DNA of 34,467 nucleotides from assembly GCA_017467185.1 (NCBI GenBank), contig JAFTSS010000029.1:1-34467 (forward strand), read 5' to 3'. The notes below the pieces were generated by a model, which did no database searches, was not told the origin of the DNA, and was given only the letters and a program-made list of their open reading frames with translations. Below are positions 1 through 7,565 of this stretch, piece after piece. Both the position numbers and the translations under genes were made by a program. The stretch is from Paludibacteraceae bacterium. Lineage in GTDB: Bacteria; Bacteroidota; Bacteroidia; Bacteroidales; Paludibacteraceae. The first letter of the stretch is position 1; each line of letters starts with the position of its first letter.

Positions 1-1
1 A

Positions 2-301
2 ACGATTTATTTCACTAAAGGTACATATAACGAACGTTTTGAAATCAGAGTTAAACAACAAACAACGACCGGCGTAGATGTAATTGATAATGATTGTGAT
101 GTTTATATCGAAAATGGACGTTTGGTTGTTGAAAATATGCCTCAAAATGGTAATGTTTATGTTTACGATTCGGCAGGTAAATTGATTCACAAACAAACAA
201 CTAATAGTGAGGTAAATTTGAATTTGGTGGTTGAAGGAGTTTATAATATCACCATTTGTACAGAAGATAACCGAGTATTTAACACTAAAGTAGTATATTG
301 A
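2..301 (+). CDS. 3' end of a secreted protein with T9SS-type C-terminal domain (partial)
   Basis: An open frame enters from the left edge and stops at TGA 299-301, giving 99 residues of a larger protein. The last 70 residues (from VYIENGRLVV through VYDSAGKLI to VEGVYNITI and a final FNTKVVY) have the beta-rich layout of the type A sorting domain of type IX secretion cargo: a G+L+V strand, a xVYDxxGKL strand, a GVYxxxI strand and a short end strand. In that family the domain guides export across the outer membrane and is then removed. What the missing N-terminal part does cannot be told. The next gene starts 5 bp after the stop, so the two are probably cotranscribed. The family call rests on pattern alone. 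Confidence 0.7.
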   Translation, partial: TIYFTKGTYNERFEIRVKQQTTTGVDVIDNDCDVYIENGRLVVENMPQNGNVYVYDSAGKLIHKQTTNSEVNLNLVVEGVYNITICTEDNRVFNTKVVY

Positions 302-306
302 TTATT

Positions 307-858
307 ATGAAACGAGTAATATTTTTATTAGTGATATTTGTATTTGTAGGAGAAGTGGCATTAAGAGCCACTCCTCCACAGTACCGTCCTTTTGATGACA
401 CTGATATGCCTGGAAAATTTCAGATGTATCAGCGTCCAGCCAAAAAAGCAATTAAAGTTGTGCCAGCGCAACAAAACATTAAATTACGCGACGGACGTTC
501 GTATGATGTGTTGATGAAAAGTCGTAATCAAGCAACTGATGGTCGTGTTGTGATTTCGCAACAGAATGTACAATATTATAATTATCGAGGTGAAATAAGT
601 GAGACGAGCCGAGTGGAGTATAATGAGCATATAGCAATGAAAATGCGCAAAGGTAACGCTATTAGCAGTATGCCTAATACACCATTTGTGGAGACGGGAG
701 ATATTCAATCTGTGGGATATGACTCCAATCCAAATGAAGGTTGGGGAGAACAGGTAAAGGATGAAGATGATGATACCTCAGATGGTCCTATTGGTGATGC
801 AATCCTCCCTCTTCTACTCTTCTTACTACTCTACACTGCCATTCGTCGCAAAATATAG
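307..858 (+). CDS. small exported protein with C-terminal PIGDA-hydrophobic-RRK tail
   Basis: The ATG at 307 is preferred to the upstream TTG at 298, because 298 overlaps the stop of the previous gene and 307 gives a clean signal peptide (MKR, then a hydrophobic run, cleavage near residue 20 before TPPQYRP). The 183-residue protein has a polar middle, an acidic stretch (DEDDDTSD) and then PIGDA, about 13 hydrophobic residues and a basic end (RRKI). That tripartite tail resembles the plan of C-terminal sorting or anchoring tails (motif, membrane segment, positive charge). I do not recognise the middle and do not assign a function. It is followed directly by a strong terminator, so it ends the transcription unit begun by the T9SS cargo gene. 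Confidence 0.75.
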   Translation: MKRVIFLLVIFVFVGEVALRATPPQYRPFDDTDMPGKFQMYQRPAKKAIKVVPAQQNIKLRDGRSYDVLMKSRNQATDGRVVISQQNVQYYNYRGEISETSRVEYNEHIAMKMRKGNAISSMPNTPFVETGDIQSVGYDSNPNEGWGEQVKDEDDDTSDGPIGDAILPLLLFLLLYTAIRRKI

Positions 859-860
859 AT

Positions 861-898
861 GACAAAGACGCAATAATTTGCGTCTTTGTCATTTTTTG
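861..898 (+). terminator. intrinsic terminator after the small exported protein
   Basis: A perfect 12-bp stem (gacaaagacgca at 861-872 with tgcgtctttgtc at 879-890) encloses a 6-nt loop and is followed by attttttg. It begins two bases after the stop codon. Confidence 0.9.
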
Positions 899-943
899 CA
901 TCATTTTTGCAACAAAACATATCAGTATATAAAATATTTTTTG

Positions 944-951
944 TACCTTTG
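944..951 (+). promoter_or_regulatory. probable Bacteroidota -7 box for GAPDH
   Basis: TACCTTTG at 944-951 fits the Bacteroidota -7 consensus TAnnTTTG and lies 56 bp before the GAPDH start. No convincing TTTG is seen 19-20 bp upstream, so the -33 half is weak or absent. Confidence 0.5.
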
Positions 952-1000
952 CAGTTCAAAGGTGAAAGACACTGAATATTATTAACATTTTAAAAAATAA

Positions 1001-2005
<1,005 letters not shown>

Positions 2006-2019
2006 TGCAACAAACGAGA

Positions 2020-2163
2020 GCAATAAAATACTAAACAATATTTTTTGCAATAGCAAAAAATAAACAATAAAAACACTCAAAACTCATCAAACTTATTTGA
2101 AAGAGTTTTGGGTGTTTTTATTGTTTTTTGTAATAACAAAATAATTGTTTAGTATTTTATTGC
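2020..2163 (+). terminator. nested inverted repeat with terminator hairpin after GAPDH
   Basis: A perfect 20-bp inverted repeat (2020-2039 with 2144-2163) encloses a mini-hairpin at 2041-2060 and a 21-bp hairpin (2065-2085 with 2103-2123, one G/T position) that runs into ttgttttttg at 2121-2130. The inner hairpin is a good intrinsic terminator for GAPDH. The outer arms make a cruciform-capable structure larger than a terminator needs. Confidence 0.75.
2071..2159 (+). repeat. 89-bp direct repeat, copy 1
   Basis: Nearly identical to 2209-2297 at a fixed offset of 138 bp with about three differences. Each copy holds the hairpin around gagttttg and the tail that ends agtatttta. The duplication carries the GAPDH terminator hairpin with it. 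Confidence 0.9.
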
Positions 2164-2208
2164 CAAGTAACGCATTATTCTTGAGCAAAGCGAAAAAATA
2201 ATAACAGA

Positions 2209-2297
2209 AAACACTCAAAACTCATCAAACTTGTTTGAAAGGGTTTTGAGTGTTTTTATTGTTTTTTGTAATAACAAAATAATTGTTTAGTATTTTA
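2209..2297 (+). repeat. 89-bp direct repeat, copy 2
   Basis: Second copy of the 2071-2159 sequence. Its hairpin is better paired (gggttttgagtg). Its last bases run into the left arm of the 25-bp inverted repeat that begins at 2290, so the duplication and the next element share an edge. Confidence 0.9.
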
Positions 2298-2360
2298 ACG
2301 TCAGTTCGATATAAGAATCCGCATGGCATCCGTGTAATCCGTAGAGCGAAAATTGAGAAT

Positions 2361-2627
2361 AAGTGAGAGCAACGAAGTTTACTTCAGTTGCCGAACGAAA
2401 GCAATTTCAACGAAGTTATTTTTGCATAGCAAAAGAGCGAATTTTGTGATAAGTGAGAGCAGAAGCCAAATTTATTTGGGTTATGCCGAATATAAACAAA
2501 ATCTTGATAAAAATCGAATAATAAAAGAAGAAAAATATCTGAGAAATCTGTGCTATCTGTGGGAAAATTGGAATAAGCAAGAGCAGAGTCAAGCTTGCTT
2601 GGACTATGCCGAGCGCAGACAATTTCT
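2361..2627. repeat. three degenerate copies of a ~50-bp hairpin repeat
   Basis: Copies begin at 2361, 2451 and 2575, each with aagYRagagc followed by a small palindrome (gaagtttacttc, ccaaatttatttgg, aagcttgctt) and then ttgccgaac / tatgccgaat / tatgccgagc. A further related fragment (ttcttgagcRRagcgaaaaa) occurs at 2178-2202 and 2625-2649. Pairs of 9-bp units such as atccgtgtc-atccgtgca and aatctgtgc-tatctgtgg lie between them. Confidence 0.65.
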
Positions 2628-2670
2628 TGAGCGGAGCGAAAAAATAATTTTCCGTGTCATCCGTGCATTT

Positions 2671-2698
2671 TTCGCCAAGGCTCAAGACCGTTGGTTCC
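2671..2698 (+). repeat. dispersed CTTCGG-type element, copy 1 (diverged)
   Basis: ttcgccaaggctcaagaccg followed by ttggttcc resembles the better conserved copies at 5687-5720 and 14175-14208 (core GGCTCAAAGACCTTCGGTTC). Confidence 0.55.
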
Positions 2699-2823
2699 GT
2701 GTGCTATAAAGTTATATCGAACTGACGTTAAAATACATGCCCTATTTCTTAAAAATATCTCACACTACCTTTGTTTAATGAGGTTTTGAATAATAATTGT
2801 CATATTTTTTATCGGACATCAAT

Positions 2824-2859
2824 AAAAAATAGGCAATCCACAATCGGATTGCCTATTTT
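2824..2859 (-). terminator. terminator of the sdhCAB operon
   Basis: A 14-bp perfect stem (2826-2839 with 2846-2859) with a 6-nt loop ends in a U run on the minus-strand transcript. It lies 20 bp after the sdhB stop. Confidence 0.85.
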
Positions 2860-2878
2860 CAATATATAGTGACAAATA

Positions 2879-3634
2879 TTAATCACCAAGTTTTGCACAG
2901 ATAAATTCGCGGTTGAGGCGAGCAATGTGTGCAAGAGAAACTGATTTAGGACACTCAGCTGCACAAGCACCTGTATTAGTACAGTTACCGAAACCAAGTT
3001 CGTCCATTTTGCCAAGCATAGCTTTAGCACGACGAGCAGCTTCAACTTTACCTTGTGGAAGAAGTGCCAATTGGCTAACTTTAGCAGCTACGAAAAGCAT
3101 AGCTGAACCATTTTTACAAGCAGCAGCACAAGCACCACAACCAATACAAGAAGCAGCATCCATAGCTTCGTCAGCTGCAATTTTGCTGATTGGAATTGCA
3201 TTAGCATCAGGCACACCACCTGTGTTTACTGATACATAACCACCTGCTTGCATGATTTTATCATATGCACGACGGTCAACTACCAAGTCCTTAATTACAG
3301 GGAATGCGTGTGAACGCCATGGTTCTACTGTAATAGTTTCGCCATCTTTGAATTTACGCATGTGAAGTTGGCAAGTTGTAACTGCAGAGTCTGGTCCGTG
3401 TGGGTGACCATTGATATAGAGTGAACACATACCGCAAATACCTTCACGACAGTCGTGGTCGAATGCGATAGGCTCTTGACGATTAGCAACAAGTTGTTCG
3501 TTGAGTACGTCGAGCATCTCAAGGAACGAACTATCAGTTGAAATATTTTTCAAATCGTATGTAACAAAAGCACCTTTGGCTTTTGGTCCGGCTTGACGCC
3601 AAACTTTTACTTTGATATTTATTGTTTTTTCCAT
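2879..3634 (-). CDS. sdhB: succinate dehydrogenase/fumarate reductase iron-sulfur subunit
   Basis: Electron-transfer subunit of complex II on the inner face of the cytoplasmic membrane. It passes electrons between the flavoprotein and the haem/quinone subunit. The 251 residues show all three clusters: [2Fe-2S] in CREGICGMC (Cys62, 67, 70, with Cys88), then [11 protein letters not shown] (Cys163, 166, 169, 173) and [12 protein letters not shown] (Cys218, 224, 228). The start follows sdhA by 6 bp. In Bacteroidota this enzyme commonly works as fumarate reductase, the last step to succinate in fermentation, so frdB is an equally fair name. Direction cannot be decided from the sequence. Confidence 0.95.
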   Translation of the reverse strand: MEKTINIKVKVWRQAGPKAKGAFVTYDLKNISTDSSFLEMLDVLNEQLVANRQEPIAFDHDCREGICGMCSLYINGHPHGPDSAVTTCQLHMRKFKDGETITVEPWRSHAFPVIKDLVVDRRAYDKIMQAGGYVSVNTGGVPDANAIPISKIAADEAMDAASCIGCGACAAACKNGSAMLFVAAKVSQLALLPQGKVEAARRAKAMLGKMDELGFGNCTNTGACAAECPKSVSLAHIARLNREFICAKLGD

Positions 3635-3640
3635 GACTTA

Positions 3641-5611
3641 TTAAGCTTTATAGTTACGAGTTTGACGTACTACGAATTCATAATCGAGAGGTTCTTTATA
3701 CATCTTAGGTTCTTTGCCTTCACCTTGGAATTCCCAGCAAGAAACGTATGAGAATTTATCGTCTTGACGGAGTGCTTCGCCTTCTGGAGTTTGATACTCT
3801 TCACGGAAGTGACCACCACAAGATTCTTCACGGTTGAGAGCGTCGCGAGCCATAAGTTCGCCGATTTCGATGAAGTCAGCCAAACGAAGTGCTTTTTCGA
3901 GTTCTACGTTGAAATCGTTTTTGCTACCTGGAATAAATACATCAGACCAGAATACTTTACGAATTTCTTGAATACGAGCAAGACCTTGTTTCAAACCTTC
4001 TGCTGTACGTCCCATACCTACGAAATCCCACATAACGAGACCAAGTTCGCGGTGGATGCTATCAACCGAACGTTTACCTTGAATCTTCATCAAGCGATCA
4101 ATTTTATCATTGATTTCTTTTTCAGCAGCAGCAAATTCAGGAGCATCTGTTGAGAAACGTGGAACTTGAATTTGGTCTGAAAGATAATTTTGAATAGTGT
4201 AAGGCAATACGAAATAACCATCAGCCAAACCTTGCATCAATGCAGAAGCACCAAGACGGTTAGCACCGTGGTCAGAGAAGTTAGCTTCACCAATAGCAAA
4301 GAGGCCAGGAATAGATGTTTGCAATTCATAGTCAACCCAGATACCACCCATTGTGTAGTGGATAGCAGGGAAGATCATCATTGGAGTTTCGTATGGATTA
4401 TCATCAACGATTTTTTCGTACATTTGGAAGAGGTTACCATAACGAGCTTCAACTGCGTCACGACCAAGACGTTCGATAGCATATTTGAAGTCAAGATATA
4501 CAGCAAGACCTGTAGCATTTACACCATAACCAGCATCGCAACGTTCTTTAGCAGCACGAGAAGCTACGTCACGTGGCACGAGGTTACCGAATGCAGGGTA
4601 ACGACGTTCCAAGTAGAAGTCGCGATCTTCGTCAGGAATTTCAGTTGGTTTCTTTTTACCTGCACGGATAGCTTCTGCATCCTCTTTCTTTTTAGGAACC
4701 CAGATACGACCATCGTTACGAAGTGACTCTGACATAAGAGTCAATTTAGATTGGAATGTACCGTGAACTGGAATACAAGTAGGGTGAATTTGTGCGAAGC
4801 AAGGGTTAGCAAACCAAGCACCTTTTTTGTAGCATTGTAGAGCAGCAGAACCATTAGATGCCATCGCATTTGTAGAAAGGAAGAATGCGTTACCATAACC
4901 ACCAGTACCGATAACTACAGCGTGAGCAGCAAAACGTTCGATTGCACCTGTAACAAGGTTACGAGCAATAATACCACGAGCACGACCGTCGATAATAACA
5001 ACGTCAAGCATTTCGTAACGAGTATAAAGTTTTACTGAACCTTTTTGTACTTGACGGCTAAGAGCAGAGTAAGCACCAAGGAGAAGTTGTTGACCTGTTT
5101 GACCTTTAGCATAGAAAGTACGAGATACTTGAGCACCACCGAAAGAACGGTTGTCAAGCAAACCACCATATTCACGAGCAAAAGGAACACCTTGAGCTAC
5201 ACATTGGTCAATAATAGCATTTGACACTTCAGCAAGACGATAAACGTTAGCTTCACGTGCACGGTAGTCACCACCTTTAATAGTATCATAGAAAAGACGA
5301 TAAACAGAGTCACCATCATTTTGATAGTTTTTAGCAGCATTGATACCACCTTGTGCAGCGATAGAGTGAGCACGACGTGGAGAGTCTTGAATACAGAAGT
5401 TGAGAACGTTGAATCCCATTTCGCCAAGAGAAGCTGCAGCAGAAGCACCTGCAAGACCAGTACCAACTACGATAACATCAAGACGACGTTTGTTGGCTGG
5501 GTTCACCAATTTTTGGTGAGCTTTATAGTTAGTCCATTTTTCAGCCAAAGGACCTTCTGGAATCTTAGCAGTGATAATATCACCTTTAAGCAATTCTTCG
5601 ATTTTAGCCAT
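3641..5611 (-). CDS. sdhA: succinate dehydrogenase/fumarate reductase flavoprotein subunit
   Basis: Catalytic subunit that interconverts succinate and fumarate with covalently bound FAD. The FAD motif [19 protein letters not shown] starts near residue 48. His82 in [10 protein letters not shown] is the expected covalent flavin site. The substrate region [20 protein letters not shown] and the later [15 protein letters not shown] and [19 protein letters not shown] are intact. The length of 656 fits the Bacteroides/Bacillus-type (sdhCAB order) enzyme, which is longer than the E. coli protein. It lies 159 bp after sdhC; that gap holds a heptad array and a dispersed repeat. Like GAPDH it has high-expression codon use. 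Confidence 0.96.
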   Translation of the reverse strand: MAKIEELLKGDIITAKIPEGPLAEKWTNYKAHQKLVNPANKRRLDVIVVGTGLAGASAAASLGEMGFNVLNFCIQDSPRRAHSIAAQGGINAAKNYQNDGDSVYRLFYDTIKGGDYRAREANVYRLAEVSNAIIDQCVAQGVPFAREYGGLLDNRSFGGAQVSRTFYAKGQTGQQLLLGAYSALSRQVQKGSVKLYTRYEMLDVVIIDGRARGIIARNLVTGAIERFAAHAVVIGTGGYGNAFFLSTNAMASNGSAALQCYKKGAWFANPCFAQIHPTCIPVHGTFQSKLTLMSESLRNDGRIWVPKKKEDAEAIRAGKKKPTEIPDEDRDFYLERRYPAFGNLVPRDVASRAAKERCDAGYGVNATGLAVYLDFKYAIERLGRDAVEARYGNLFQMYEKIVDDNPYETPMMIFPAIHYTMGGIWVDYELQTSIPGLFAIGEANFSDHGANRLGASALMQGLADGYFVLPYTIQNYLSDQIQVPRFSTDAPEFAAAEKEINDKIDRLMKIQGKRSVDSIHRELGLVMWDFVGMGRTAEGLKQGLARIQEIRKVFWSDVFIPGSKNDFNVELEKALRLADFIEIGELMARDALNREESCGGHFREEYQTPEGEALRQDDKFSYVSCWEFQGEGKEPKMYKEPLDYEFVVRQTRNYKA

Positions 5612-5623
5612 AATTTTCTAAAA

Positions 5624-5651
5624 AGTTGAGAGTTGAGAATTGAAAGTTGAA
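5624..5651. repeat. heptad array AGTTGAG x4 in the sdhC-sdhA gap
   Basis: Units agttgag, agttgag, aattgaa, agttgaa at exact 7-bp spacing. The same unit recurs in recN at 14152-14179. A short second array (aaatttc, aaatttc, acatttt) follows at 5669-5689. Both would be in the leader of the sdhA cistron. Confidence 0.8.
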
Positions 5652-5686
5652 AATTAATACCCTATGATAAATTTCAAATTTCACAT

Positions 5687-5720
5687 TTTATCGACAAAGG
5701 CTCAAAGACCTTCGGTTCAA
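5687..5720 (+). repeat. dispersed CTTCGG-type element, copy 2
   Basis: Contains GGCTCAAAGACCTTCGGTTC exactly, preceded by ttatcgacaaa. Its partner at 14175-14208 on the other strand matches at nearly every base over 34 bp, and in both places an AGTTGAG array is close by. Confidence 0.8.
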
Positions 5721-5770
5721 ATTTCAACTCGTATTTTATTATTATTTTTTTTATTTTCTCAAAAAATCAA

Positions 5771-6496
5771 TTAAGCTGCGCAGCAAGCACCTGAACAAAA
5801 GCTAGCAGCAAAGTAGAATACAACAACTGCTGCGAACATAAGAACTACAAGAGTTGCAACAATGTTAGAAATACATTTTACGCGTGGCATCCAAGTGTTG
5901 TTGTTCCAACCCATAGTGTGAAGAGCTGACCAAACACCGTGTGTCAAGTGGAACCAAATAGCAGCCAACCATACAATGTAAAGAACTACATAAATAGGAT
6001 TAGCAAAAGTTTCTTTAATAATAAGAACACCATTTGTAGCATTTTCAAGTGCAGTATGGCAAACATCTGCACCAAGCATGTGTTGCAATTCTACTAATTG
6101 CATTTTTGCCCAAAAATTGCAAAGGTGAAGACCAATACCAAGAACGATAATGATACCAAGAGCCAACATGTTTTTAGAAGCCCATTCTACGTCCTTTTGA
6201 CGATCTGTTACTTCATAACGTTCTTTACCACGAGCACGATAATTTTGCACTGTGATAATGAAAGCATACACAATGTGTACAACTACAAGAAATGCCAAAC
6301 CTACTGTAGCAATAAGCGCATACCAGTTTGCACCCAAGAATTTACAGATAGCGTTATAATATTCCACACCGAACAAAGCATCTGTAATAGAGAAAATGTT
6401 CATTGTAGCGTGGAACAAAAGGAACAACACCAAGGCTGCACCCGAAACGCTCATTACAACTTTTCTTCCGATAGAAGAACTTGATAACCAAGTCAT
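5771..6496 (-). CDS. sdhC: succinate dehydrogenase/fumarate reductase cytochrome b subunit
   Basis: Membrane anchor of complex II that carries haem b and the (mena)quinone site. The 241-residue protein has five hydrophobic spans (starting near residues 15, 57, 108, 160 and 210), typical of the single-anchor type B complex of Bacteroidota and Bacillus. Candidate haem ligands are the histidines in LFHATMNIF, VVHIVYAF, GLHLCNFW and HLTHGVWSALH. It is the first gene of the operon and has its own well-formed promoter. The tail is unusually cysteine-rich (SFCSGACCAA). Confidence 0.93.
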   Translation of the reverse strand: MTWLSSSSIGRKVVMSVSGAALVLFLLFHATMNIFSITDALFGVEYYNAICKFLGANWYALIATVGLAFLVVVHIVYAFIITVQNYRARGKERYEVTDRQKDVEWASKNMLALGIIIVLGIGLHLCNFWAKMQLVELQHMLGADVCHTALENATNGVLIIKETFANPIYVVLYIVWLAAIWFHLTHGVWSALHTMGWNNNTWMPRVKCISNIVATLVVLMFAAVVVFYFAASFCSGACCAA

Positions 6497-6565
6497 AGAG
6501 ATTAAAGTTTTTAAGGTTAGTAAATATTAATTAATTATAAAAATGTGACATAGACATAATTTGCG

Positions 6566-6597
6566 CAAAGATAACTAATATTTTGCATTTGGGCAAA
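6566..6597 (-). promoter_or_regulatory. sdhCAB promoter
   Basis: On the minus strand TTTG (6594-6597), a 20-bp spacer and TATCTTTG (6566-6573) match the Bacteroidota consensus exactly. Transcription would start near 6559, giving a leader of about 60 nt. Confidence 0.85.
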
Positions 6598-6715
6598 TGA
6601 TTTGAGGAAAATATTTTAACAAAAAATAATACAAACGAAACAAACAATATAATACGCTAATTTTGAACAAATTAAACAAGCCGTCACAAACTTCAACTAT
6701 TAAAATATAAAATAA

Positions 6716-6747
6716 TTTGGATATTAGAAGAAAATAAAGTAACTTTG
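6716..6747 (+). promoter_or_regulatory. promoter of the wza/wzc-like pair
   Basis: TTTG (6716-6719), 20-bp spacer, TAACTTTG (6740-6747); a full consensus match, 48 bp before the start codon. It is divergent from the sdhC promoter in the same 298-bp gap. Confidence 0.85.
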
Positions 6748-6794
6748 CAGTTATTTATTAGAGTTAATCTTTATATAAAAAATATAACATAAAA

Positions 6795-7505
6795 ATGAAG
6801 ACAAAAGAGATTTTGACAATAATTGCGATAACAATACTAACATCGTGTGTTTCTACTAAAGATGTAACATATTTTGTTGGTGTCAATGGCTTATACGAAA
6901 CGGGAACTGCTATATACGAAGAACCTACAATAAAAAATAATGATTTACTAAGAATAACAATATATGCTGATGACCCATTAGCAATTGCTCCTTTTAACTC
7001 TATTTCCATAAAAAATAATGATATAGAAGACCTAGAGCAAACAAATTTTTCATATAACGGATCGCAATCTGTGCAAACTTGTTTAGTTAATCAGGAGGGA
7101 AACATAACTTTACCTGTACTAGGCAACGTGAAAATTGGAGGATTAAAAAAAAGCGAAGCCACAAAAAAAATAAAAGAAACTCTTACCCCATACATAAAAA
7201 ATCCAGTTGTTACTATACAATACATGAATTTTAAGATAACTATTTTAGGAGAGGTAAATAAACCAGGAGTATATATTGTCAATAATGAACAAATAAACAT
7301 TTTGGAGGCTTTAGGAATGGCTGAAGATATAACAATTTATGGTAAACGAAAAAATATACTACTCATACGAGACAAAGAAGATAATAAAAAAGATTTTATT
7401 CGCATAGATTTAACAAAAACAAATATTTTTTCATCACCATATTTTTACCTTCAATCTGGAGATGTTTTATACATTGAACCAATAACACGCAGAAGGAGTA
7501 AATAA
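6795..7505 (+). CDS. polysaccharide biosynthesis/export lipoprotein (Wza/GumB-like)
   Basis: Predicted outer-membrane lipoprotein that forms the exit channel or collar for capsule or exopolysaccharide. The lipobox ILTSC puts the lipidated residue at Cys18. The poly-export domain follows (NNDLLRITIYADDPLAIAPFN, then GNITLPVLGNVKIGGLKKSEATKKI), then an SLBB-like domain (ITILGEVNKPGVYIVNNEQINILEALGMAED). The 236-residue length is typical of Bacteroidota versions, shorter than E. coli Wza. It is 60 bp upstream of a Wzc-like gene and shares its promoter. Both are clearly more AT-rich than the sdh and recN regions, as polysaccharide loci often are. Which polymer they serve is unknown because no glycosyltransferases follow. 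Confidence 0.9.
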   Translation: MKTKEILTIIAITILTSCVSTKDVTYFVGVNGLYETGTAIYEEPTIKNNDLLRITIYADDPLAIAPFNSISIKNNDIEDLEQTNFSYNGSQSVQTCLVNQEGNITLPVLGNVKIGGLKKSEATKKIKETLTPYIKNPVVTIQYMNFKITILGEVNKPGVYIVNNEQINILEALGMAEDITIYGKRKNILLIRDKEDNKKDFIRIDLTKTNIFSSPYFYLQSGDVLYIEPITRRRSK

Positions 7506-7565
7506 CAAGATTACTCTCTTATACACATAAATATTATATAAAAATTCTCTCTAAACAATAAGAAC

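Larger units (their letters stand above)
2290..2736. mobile_element. MITE-like 447-bp non-coding element with 25-bp perfect terminal inverted repeats
   Basis: The arm at 2290-2314 (starts gtattttaacgtcagttc) is the exact reverse complement of 2712-2736. The interior codes for nothing recognisable and is a mosaic of hairpin-forming repeats. Perfect long terminal inverted repeats around a short non-coding core are the hallmark of miniature elements mobilised in trans. I see no clear target-site duplication, so this could instead be a composite palindromic repeat. Confidence 0.5.

Noticed and set aside
2353-2709. 118-codon open frame on the plus strand between the 25-bp inverted repeats
   Set aside because: It is built from non-coding repeat copies (aagtgagagc units and 9-bp pairs), has no recognisable domain and the openness follows from repeated sequence lacking stops.
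4190-4726. Long open frames opposite sdhA (178 codons and others)
   Set aside because: They are antisense shadows of a biased-codon gene and show no family features.
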